Below, piece by piece: positions 55,667 through 64,000 of a stretch of 64,000 nt of DNA; the stretch's first letter is position 1; each line of letters opens with the position of its first letter. Source of the stretch: Phytophthora hibernalis (lineage: Eukaryota; Oomycota; Peronosporomycetes; Peronosporales; Peronosporaceae); assembly GCA_012656075.1 (NCBI GenBank), contig JAAKBF010000083.1, positions 369,821-433,820 on the forward strand, given 5' to 3'. A program made the position numbers and the translations under genes. Below the pieces are notes generated by a model. It saw only the letters and a program-made list of their open reading frames with translations, was not told the DNA's origin and ran no database searches.

Positions 55667-55890
55667 TTGCCGAATTAGTGATCATAGTTACAGGCATTAT
55701 CTCAACGACAGTAGTTGAGTGGGACCGAGGAAGTCGATGACTTTATCGTCGCTGATATCGTTGACTGGCAAGTGTTTTTGTTGGCGCGTGTACCGAGCTG
55801 TGCAAAAGAGACAACGATATACCCATTGTTCAAGTCTTGATACTGTAAAAGTGATGTAGCAACGCGAGGTCTTTCAAGAATAAAGTCTCC

Positions 55891-56724
55891 CTAGGTCTTG
55901 CGGCGAGTCATGTGGTCATAGATCACCACTTGTAGATACTCCTTCGTCTTGATCTCAGTTCGAGTAGAGTTATCGCCAGGATTCGCCTGCCACAAGTTTC
56001 AGTCAGAAAGCCAATTTGTTGTAAACTCACCTCGAATAACGTACTTTCGGGTCAACGTTGACGACCTTCCTGTCACGCTTGTTCTTAAACAACAGTCCTG
56101 TCTCGCTGTCGGCAATCACCTGAAAGTTTGGTGTCGAATTGGACGTCGAGGTCTGCGTCTCCCAATTGTAGTAGCTCAAGTCCGAAGATTTGGGCAGCAG
56201 CTTCTTCTTGCGCTCAAAGTACGCTTCAAACGACTCGTTCTTCAATCGCAGCGCGTAGTCGATGTACCCGCTGATCTCCTGGCCCTTGGCGTTCTTGTCG
56301 CGTATAAAGATAATACACTGATCGATTTACAGCATAACGTTAGAAGATATCCACTGTCCCACCGTCAGTTTTGCCCCACCGTCAGTTTTCCATTGCGTAC
56401 GAGATCCTCTCGACTCGCCAATGCTGCCAGGAACGGGTACTGCGATAGATCTTTCCCTGCGCTCGCCAACGGCTTCGGTGCACTCGTTTTCTGCGCGTTG
56501 CGCTCTCGTTCAGCCCTCTTCCTCGCCTCAAAGTCATCCCTCCGAAGCGTCTCGCCACTTCCGCGATAGCCCAGCTCCACCAACTGCCGAGCGAGTTCCT
56601 CGTCCTCGAGATAAAACAGATCCGTCTCGCTCAACTGAGAGTCCAAGTAATCTTCGTACGTCGCGAACTGGTCCAGCGACTCGCTCGCATACTGGTAGTC
56701 TTGAGGCTCTCGCTCCGCTGCCAT
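55891..56724 (-). CDS. CFAP299: CFAP299 cilia- and flagella-associated protein
   Basis: Three exons (56724-56380, 56317-56045, 55986-55891), 237 aa, intact. Matches to the CFAP299 (C4orf22) family are strong along the whole length: TYEDYLDSQLSETDLFYLED, ARQLVELGYRGSGETLRRDD, FIRDKNAKGQEISGYIDYA, YYNWETQTSTSNSTPNFQVI and the end VIYDHMTRRKT. Length is close to the animal protein. The exon 2/3 join uses a GTACGT donor after DPK, giving DPKANPGDNSTR. The first intron's donor region is tandemly duplicated (see findings). The protein is associated with motile cilia; the exact role is unknown. Its ATG overlaps, on the other strand, an ATG that opens the frame of the next gene. Confidence 0.92.
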
Positions 56725-56863
56725 GGCAAAAACTAAACTTGAAGTTATTGCGAAACGACGCCAAAAACTTCAACTATTAACCTCTCGAATCCGTTATTGT
56801 ATATTTCACCATGTTCAACAGGATTATGGCCAGTTCATACAAAAAGTCAACAAAGACGCAAAA

Positions 56864-57147
56864 ATGAGTTTGAACTGCTTCGCAGCGCGTACGCACCTGG
56901 AGACAGAGTCGGAGCTGGAGGCCGCCTCCAAACTGGTGGAGCGTGCCTTTAACCGTCTGGACAAGTCGGACACCAAGCGAGAGCGTGTGAAACAGGCTAT
57001 TAAGGACACGCGAGCCGACAAGACGCAGGAGATGGAGACGCATTGCAGTGGCTCGTGCAGCAGAAGACGCGACTGGAGAGAGAACTCAACGCTGTGGACT
57101 CGCAACTGGAGGAGAAGAAGATGCGACTGAAGGAGAGAACGGCGTAA
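56864..57147 (+). CDS. Small coiled-coil protein, about 94 aa
   Basis: From ATG 56864 (MSLNCFAARTHLETESELEA) the product is a long amphipathic coiled coil: LEAASKLVERAFNRLDKSD, then KTRLERELNAVDSQLEEKK. One base appears missing near 57045, after which the frame stays open to TAA 57145-57147. The same frame is open back to an ATG at 56723 that overlaps the CFAP299 start, but this longer version leaves no promoter. I do not recognise the family. Divergent pairing with CFAP299 suggests, without proving, a flagellar role. Confidence 0.6.
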
Positions 57148-57501
57148 CTTTTGAGCTTTTAGCAGTGTGCAGTGCAGTTTTAACTATTTCATGTTCATGT
57201 TCAAATTCGCTACGTGGCAACGTTTCCAGTTGCTGAAGAGGAGAGTGGCTAAATGGTTGATACTGTGGTGACTTGTGAGTGGAGACAAGGGTTTGCACTA
57301 CTTTCGTGTACTTCTTGTAACGTTAAAAGACAAATGGTGTAAACCTGCAATTATAGCGGAATAGCTACTAACTTACTATTAGGTGGCTGGTCTCGCGGGA
57401 GTATCTCCAGCTTGGCGGTGAAGGGCGCGAGGGCAGATATGCTACTGTAGTCATCATCACATCACTGAAGGTGGACGCACGAACGAAGAAACACTGTCGA
57501 A
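57148..57501. other. Convergent 3' spacer
   Basis: About 350 bp of 3' flank between two convergent genes, AT-rich in places. Nothing else is seen. Confidence 0.5.
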
Positions 57502-59209
57502 TTAGAGCATCGCGAAGTCTGATTTGGCGATCTCGCTGTCGTCTGAGACGCACGAGTCCGGAGCGAAGATCTCGCTGAAGTTGACGTTGCTCATAGCGAT
57601 AGACGAGTTGCCGTACGAACCAGTGTAACTCGAGATGGACGAGTTGCCATAGCTGATGATGGACGTGTTGAAGTCGCCCTCATTCTCCAAAATCGAGTTG
57701 CTGAACGAAGAAGTTTGGTTCATAACTGCAGTGGACGACCGACGGCTTGCGCTCTCTAGCACTGCTTGCACGAGGATCTCCGAACTTCTCCGTTCAAGAT
57801 CCTGTCGAGCAACTTCCGAGCCGGAGGCCGAGATAGACGAAGACGTCGAGACACGAGTATCGCGAGGTGCTGCTACGAGCTCCGGAATCGGAGAGTTAGA
57901 GACCCGCTCGTCGTCGTCTTCTGGAAGGGTGACAATGCCGACATATCGGAGACCGCTCTGGCTGCTCCAGCGAAATAGCCGCTGGCATCGGGGTCGTATG
58001 ATTTCTCGAAGTGGGCACGAGCCTCGAGATTTTTCTTGCGACGGATAACCACGAGAGCAACAAGGCCACAAAACCCGAGGGAGCCCAAGATGATGCCGAC
58101 TGTGGTTGAGGCACTGCCGCCTCCCCGACGAAGTAGAGATCGTCTGGGTAATTCCTGTTCCTGAAGAAGAACTGTCTGCTTCGGTTTGCGATGGCGTCTT
58201 GCTAGCACCAGAGGCCGAGGCACCGCTTGCTTTAACAGTGCCGACCACATCCGATTCCTTTGCAATGCTCCCATCTTGGAGGTATGAGTCGCCGGAACCT
58301 GACGTTGAGCCTTTCATTTTTGAAGCCGACGCTGACGACGAACTGTTCGAACAGCATGAACCTTGGAGACAGAAGGAGCCAACAAGTCCGGCGTGGTCCG
58401 ACGAGTAGCAGCCGCCGTAGTCGATCCGAGACACCTCGGACTTGAGGTGGCAGGCGTCGTCACTCTGTGCTCGGAACAATGTGAAGTCGTACTTGACGGA
58501 GCACGTCGGGGACAACATGTCACCGCAGAACGTAGCATCATCAGAGGGTCTTCCATGTTGTTGGCAAACATGATCTGCATGGCCGAGTAGCTCTTGAGCG
58601 CGTTGAAGTCCCCACCAGCACGATGAGGTTGTCACCGGCATCGCAGTACGTCTTGATGCGCTCCAAAATGATGTTGGAGCCGTTCTCCTGCGCCTCATCA
58701 TTGCCGGGAGTCTCGTAGTGCGTGTTGAGCACGCAGATGCTGGCACCTGTGCTAATGTGCTGGAAGCGGCCCCACACACACGTACGGTAGTACGTCATGC
58801 CCCAGCCGGCCGACATGGTGTCCGGGTCCGTTCCGAGCCAGAACATACCGTTCGTGAGCAGCGTCCATGTGTCCGAGCGGTAGTACAAGGCGTCCCATTC
58901 GTTGGCGTTGCCGTTAAGTGAGCCCGTGGACTCTCCGATGACCGAGTAGGTCCCTGCTAGCTGTGCGTCCAGGTACGTCTTCTGGGCGTCCGACGTCTCC
59001 TGTGTACCGATAAAGTCCGCTGCTACGGTGTTGATGTTGCTGATAACGTTGTCCTTACGGATACCTTCCCAGTTGCTGCATGTCGAGCCTGCGTCGGCGG
59101 AAGCCTGAGACGTGCGAATATTAAACGACATGATGTGCACCTCGACGTCTTCATCGGCGGCGACTGCCGCCAAGACGTAGGCGACAGTAGCCAGCAGCGC
59201 CTTCAGCAT
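57502..59209 (-). CDS. Secreted/transmembrane endonuclease-exonuclease-phosphatase family protein
   Basis: About 569 aa after apparent repairs near 58610, 58130 and 57960. A signal peptide (MLKALLATVAYVLAAVAAD) leads into an EEP fold: VHIMSFNIRTS, DFIGTQET with the metal-binding Glu, WDALYYRSDTWTLL, SICVLNTHYETPG with the active-site His, DNLIVLVGDFN-type strand around the frameshift, and a terminal SSDHAGLVGSF with the Asp-His pair. A Ser/Gly/Ala-rich stalk and a single membrane span (TVGIILGSLGFCGLVALVVI) with an RRKKN stop-transfer follow. The cytosolic tail of about 170 residues has YGNSSI repeats. This predicts a cell-surface or endosomal nuclease or phosphodiesterase with a signalling-like tail. 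Substrate unknown. Confidence 0.8.
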
Positions 59210-60315
59210 CCTGTGTGTTTTGAATTTTTGTGTCCTGAGTTATTATACCAGGCGAGATCAGCCGCTGAGCTGAGCTGTGGGGTTCGCCGTCTTTCTCGAG
59301 CGGATGCACTCAAGGAATTGCAACGGAATGGCGAAGTGACGGAAAGACCGGAATCAATTCACAATCGCGAATGGACGGACTGGTCCGATGCAAAAACACT
59401 TGCGCTGGGGAGAGGAGGGGCAACCAACAGCCGGCAAACCCTGTCATCCGTTATTGTTGAGCGCTGCTGGAAGTCAGACCAAAACGTTCAGAGTAACGTC
59501 TACAATATGATTTGTATGAAGGTCCTTTGATTCGTGCTATCGAGTTTCATTTGTATGTGGATACCGGTAACTGCAGAGAGTTTGCATTTCTGATGGAGTT
59601 GCCACCTGCGAATGTATACATGTACAGATCGCTACGTTACCAGGTTAGAGAGTCCTTGTCACGGCATTGATAGTGAATCCGAGTCACAACGGCAGCCTGT
59701 GCCCGTCCGCGTATTTGAGCCCAACCGCTCCCCTTCACCTGGTTTCAAAGAAGGACAGCGCCAGCCCGAGTCATGCATACGACGCTGCCACAAGGCGGCG
59801 AAAAATACTTTGCCCCGGATCGCAGGCTGCCAGCGAATATGCAGCGCTTGCTCGACGCATAGAGTGCGAGTTGCGCCGTGGCGCCATATGATGGAGTGCC
59901 GAGTAAGCCGACGTCCGTGGCCATTCAAGAGGGTGAGCGCGACTAACGCGAACCGCTTCTCGCGCTCCATGCGGCAGTGTCGTCGCTGCGTTGGCCACGC
60001 ACGATCGGCTCGGACGTCACAGGCTTTATTCACCCAGGGTGAATAAAGCCTGGGTGAATCACCCACCTTCCTGGCCTAGTGTTGCTGCCTGCAAGCGACC
60101 ATGAGACAACGTGTACTGTACTGTATGACAACCATCTCACTCGATTAATCAAAGATCGTTTCGGATCGCGTCCCTTCGGTTCGAACACTGAACCTGTAGA
60201 CGAAGCATGCGTGGTCGAGACTTGTCCAGCACAATGAAAAAAAAAGAAGGCGAAAATAGATCGATGCAGATCCAATAGCACGAGCACGCTTTGCAGCCAG
60301 GCAACTACCGGTAGG
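59210..60315. other. 1.1-kb spacer with palindromes
   Basis: No gene is supported; frames of up to about 140 codons around 59612-60066 overlap on both strands and have no domain. The spacer holds TACCGGTA at 59562-59569 and 60306-60313 and a compound palindrome at 60021-60064. Confidence 0.5.
60021..60064. repeat. Compound palindrome AGGCTTTATTCACCC / GGGTGAATCACCC
   Basis: 60021-60051 is a perfect palindrome with 15-bp arms around a single A. It is followed immediately by a second palindrome, GGGTGAATCACCC (60052-60064), which shares the GGGTGAA core. The two can form alternative hairpins. Confidence 0.85.
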
Positions 60316-63300
60316 TCAAGAGTGTGACGGCTGGCCGATATTCAAGCGACGCCGGCCATTGTCGCCGTCCTGCGTCGATGTCTCCAGTGCGTCGAGTCCG
60401 CGGACCACTTTCGACCGCCCACTCCCGATGCGACCGACACCTCCAAGCATGACATGGTCACCACGCGAAGGAGGCAGCGCCGGACCAAACAGCGGCAACT
60501 TACTTGCAAACAACGAACTGCCGCCAAAACTGTCGCCGGAAGTGCTGGCAATGGGGTCGGAGCTGAGCGCCTCACCTCCTCGGAGGCGCTCAAAAGCCGC
60601 TCGCGTCTCCAGCGGCTTCGCATCCGCAGGCGTGAAACCTGGAGGGGCCTTTTTGGCCGATGTCGCTGGCGCCGACGGGGCTGCGAACGTTGAAAACCCG
60701 TCCAGATAGAGCCCGGAGCCCGCACCCAAAAAGCTGCCCGATTCATTCCGGCGACTTGAATCAGCGCTCTCGTCGCGTTGGTTACCAACCGTTGACCCCA
60801 ACAAGCCAAGCGTATTCAACGATAAAGCGCCATCCCAGGCTTCAACACCAGGAAACTTCCTTGACAGCGTGTTTTCTTGCCAATCTTGGGCGCGCCACCG
60901 TTCCGACAATGACTTGAAAGCTTCAAAGGTCCCTCTTCTTTCTGTTGCGACGCAGTACCGGCGAGCGCAGGTAAATCGGATCCCTTAGGAAGCATTCCCT
61001 CATCGCCCGGCGAAGCAAACATCAGCTTGGGAAAATCAGCACTGCGACTAGACTCTTCAGCATCGCTCGGAGCTACTGTCGAGTGTGAGGATGAGCTCAA
61101 AAATCTTCTGGGGACTCGGAGTCGTCCTCCTCCGAGTCACTGCGCTCCAGGCTGTCTTTGGCATCAACAATCTTGACTGGATTTCTGTGGGAAACAGGTT
61201 GGGCTACGTTTGCTGACGGAGGAAAAGCAAATGCATCTGCACTATGACCCTTGCACACAGCCTTTTGGACACCTTGTGAGCTAGGCTCCGTTGATGTAGA
61301 CACTGCATCGGAGTGCAAAATCTTATCAGCTCCGATTTCCGATACAACAGCTTTGTTATCGTCTGCCTCCATTTTCATGACCGGAGACGAAGTTTTCCCA
61401 CCGCCTTCATCTCGACTCGGTATCTCAAAATTGCTGGGTTGGGCACCACCAGTAGGCGAGTTGCTTCTAATAGTGGAGCGTAATCCCTTGTGCCGTCGTT
61501 CTAGCAGCGCTGCTACCACGGGCGTCACTACATGAGCTGGTGGGGAAAACGCAGCTCGTTCCATTTGCTCCAAGACACCATGGATTGATGAAAAGGTTCG
61601 CGGTAACGCCTCGCTTTCTTGCATTGCCGACGTGTCTTGGTTTTCGCTTTCCGTCACCAAATCATTTGAAGGGATAACGAGATATAGTGGCTGTGCTTCG
61701 CTCATGCCACCGGAAGTCCATGCGTCATGTGCCAAAACCAAAAGCGCGTAAAGCATAGAAATTGCTGCAGCTCCGACGGCGAGCATCCACACTATGTGAA
61801 ACGCAAACCGCAACGGAAGTGACATCCGAGAATGCAGGCAAGCAAATGCGGCATCAGTAGTAATCATTCCTACCAGCCGAATACGCTTGACACTGTCGCT
61901 CGTATCGATGACAAGCCAGCTTGCCACACTGGCCGCGAAACAATTAGCACAGAAAGAGACGCGAAAGTGCGCAGTTTTGCCAGGAGGAAGCACCATCACG
62001 CCATATTTACCTTTTCCGTGCTCACTGACGCCAATTATGTGCCGAATGGGCTCTGGTGTCAACAAAAGTCGTTTGACTTCCATGAAACATCGTCTCTTTC
62101 TATTGCCACACTATGAATTGTCAATCCAAACGGCCCTGTATTCGATAGAGATCTTGGTACTTTGGCTGTAGTCGGCAGCCGCATCGTCTTCCGTCAGAGC
62201 AAAGGTTAAAATTGTCTCATCGTTTCTGTTTATTGTCGAGTCATCTTGTTCAGCAATACCAGCAAATTCGTTGGCAGCAAAGTGAGCCTTGATTGACTCG
62301 CTGTTATCGGCTGGTGCATCCACCAATACGTTCAAGGTTCCCTTTCCACTACGCGCGAGTAAAGGCACAGGCTCAATGTGCGAGAGATCATTCCGCACAA
62401 ACATTGTCGTGGTTACTTCTTGGACTTTGGAGGGCAAGTACCAGATCGGTCCAAGCCGTGTCGCTTCTCCAGCAGGAACCTGAACGATTTTTCTCTGGAA
62501 GTAAAAGGGAGGTACAGCAACATCAACGCGCGTATCCCGCAGTAGAGTAACAGCATCGGCGGCAATTGCTCTCCACTCCGCCAAGCACAGTGCTGGAATG
62601 TCCTCGTCATTATTGTTTTCCTCGTCATCGAGTTCATAATTCTGCAATCCCTCCCTGGTGCGCAGTTCGTGGTCACAAGAATAAAAAGTCCTTGATCGGC
62701 TGCAGCAATCGCCAGTTCCATCTGGATCGAGATATTACTTGGGTTTTGCACGTGCACGAAAATCTGGTTCAGATGCAGGACCTCCGTCAGCACAAATATG
62801 TGGTGCTCAAAATCTTTATACGAGGCGTTGTTCGAGTGCACTGAGACCGCTGGTGCTACAGTCACCAGAGCGCGCTCGAGGAGTGCCATGATGGTAACAT
62901 TAGCAACGTCATCCATGATATCCGTTTGCAACTGCACTTCGGCTTCGACGGTCGAGTGGTTCACTGATCCTCGCGTTTCGCTCCAGAATGCGTTGCGACG
63001 ACTTAGGGCAGCTAAATCGTGCGCATCTACCGATTCTCCGTAGTCTGAGAGCTGCTCGCATGTTTGTTCGTCCAGGTTAGGTGGTAGTGGAAGCAAACAG
63101 TCAGCGAGGAACATTGCATCAGAGCATTTTGAGTCGGCTGCCGGAGAGAAGAGTAGATCCAACACGTTTCCGACCTGTTGCGGTGCCATCGCGTCTCCCA
63201 TGGACAAGATTTTCAACGTGGAACTACTTGTAGTTGCCAGTAATGGTGTCACCGGATGCTCAAACGTATTCCGATACATCAAGCGAATTATCTCCGTACG

Positions 63301-64000
63301 CCCAGGGAACATCGATGGCAAAACAATGGTTGGTGTGACCGGCTCAATAGTGCCTTGGACACTCAGAAGGCGCGCATACAAATGTACCATTTCAACAGGT
63401 GTTGAAAGCGACAAGACGGGAACTGTAATCTCTCCCAGTGTATCGTTTGGCTGGACTTCCACAAAAAAATAACTTGATTCCCAGGATCGAGAACAAAAAT
63501 GTCGCCAACTGAAACGACACTCGTGAGGTTGGTGCTGTTGGAAACAGAGGCAATCAGTGAGCCAACAAGATCACCTGCTGGCACTTCAACTCTGATTGAA
63601 ATTTGCACACGCTCGTTTTGAGGAGTGTTTGCAATTGTCAGTACTAGTGGCACAGGATTTTCGTTCCTCACCGTCACCACCTCAGTTCGTGCCCTGTGTG
63701 ATGCCAACTTTTCCAAATCAAATAGCAGAGATCGACAGATCTGGACTGCTTGAGTGTCTATCGAACCTTCACCATCTATACGTGGCGTCATAGTTGATAC
63801 CACACCATCCTTAGGCACCAGCGAGCACGCTTGAGGTGGACCTTGCTTTTTCGATATCGAGTTGGAGTACCCTGAGACAGAGTAGTTATGGAGACCCCTG
63901 GATGAGTTCACGCTCAGGATGCTATGATACACGTGTATCTGGATACGGTGAAGAGTTGCATTCGTCTCAACCATAAGTGAATACTCGCGAAGCGAGAAAA
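60316..64000 (-). CDS. TMEM131-like membrane protein (5' end beyond the window)
   Basis: The minus-strand gene runs off the right edge: the frame is open through position 64000, so the N-terminus is missing. More than 1,200 residues are present. A long lumenal region of beta-sandwich-like repeats has Asn-glycosylation sequons (VSNSTNLTSVVSV). A segment VMVLPPGKTAHFRVSFCANC-FAASVASWLVI and a transmembrane span (LAVGAAAISMLYALLVLAH) recall TMEM131. A Ser-rich cytosolic tail follows, with a Trp-containing end (GVEAWDGALSLN). TMEM131 proteins help ER export of secreted cargo such as collagen through TRAPPIII; here the cargo is unknown. Apparent one-base losses near 63465, 62645, 62100, 61097 and 60900 split the frame. 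Confidence 0.6.

Noticed and set aside
56723..56863. Longer start for the small coiled-coil gene
   Set aside because: It would overlap the CFAP299 start codon and leave no promoter; kept only as an alternative.
59612..60066. Overlapping frames of about 140 codons on both strands
   Set aside because: Both strands are open over the same GC-rich segment, a usual artefact; the products have no recognisable domain.
60160..60200. GGTTCGAAC-like T-loop sequence suggesting a tRNA
   Set aside because: No acceptor, D-arm or anticodon stem could be folded around it on either strand.
1..64000. CRISPR arrays, rRNA genes, plasmid or phage origins
   Set aside because: No regularly spaced repeats, rRNA-like sequence or bacterial features were seen; the window is eukaryotic nuclear DNA.

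Overview
The window is nuclear DNA of an oomycete, most likely Phytophthora or a close relative. The evidence is the compact layout of mostly single-exon or few-exon genes, introns of about 50-100 nt with GTRNGT-type donors and YAG acceptors, and flagellar genes that fit a zoospore-forming organism. There are also oomycete-style proteins: a secreted phospholipase D-like protein, a broken Crinkler-like effector start, a PX-RING protein and a Ras-association/PH/RGS protein. All identifications come from reading the sequence and recalling protein families; no search was run.

Layout. 1-2.4 kb is a degenerate Gypsy-like retroelement fragment and a perfect 41-bp inverted repeat. 2.4-9.3 kb holds an FAD oxidoreductase, a tandem PrxQ peroxiredoxin, a small hypothetical gene, a membrane-anchored papain-like protease and a PreY-like mitochondrial protein. 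9.5-17.6 kb holds an ELYS-like nucleoporin, a PX-RING protein, an OST4-like mini-protein with an 8-nt first coding exon, a dimeric alpha-beta barrel protein and a mitochondrial type I DnaJ. 17.8-29.6 kb holds CCDC40, a C12orf56-like protein, WDR43/UTP5, an IQ-motif protein, SHQ1 and proteasome ATPase RPT6. 29.7-38.9 kb holds an AGC kinase, a foldback-element-rich spacer, the PLD-like protein, a hypothetical gene, the Crinkler-like remnant and an ankyrin protein with an N-myristoylation signal. 39.1-50.1 kb holds a kinesin-14, a possible PPP1R36-like protein, VPS18, a small helical protein and a class III aminotransferase. 50.5-64 kb holds a degenerate kinase-like protein, the second alpha-beta barrel paralogue, the RA-PH-RGS protein, CFAP299, a small coiled-coil protein, a secreted/transmembrane EEP-family protein and a TMEM131-like protein cut by the right edge.

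The genes are ordinary housekeeping and oomycete lineage genes rather than an operon-like system. Shared themes are ribosome and snoRNP biogenesis (WDR43, SHQ1), proteostasis and secretion (RPT6, DnaJ, OST4, VPS18, TMEM131-like), flagellum assembly (CCDC40, CFAP299, perhaps neighbours) and signalling (AGC kinase, RGS, PX-RING, pseudokinase). Many genes are paired head to head over 100-225 bp. Three of these divergent spacers carry the same 12-mer, AAATGGCTACAC, in the same orientation.

Quality warning. About two dozen single-base frameshifts interrupt otherwise well-conserved genes, nearly always beside a homopolymer and nearly always repaired by adding one base. This looks like systematic deletion error in the assembly, so the genes concerned are annotated as intact genes with apparent frameshifts, not as pseudogenes.
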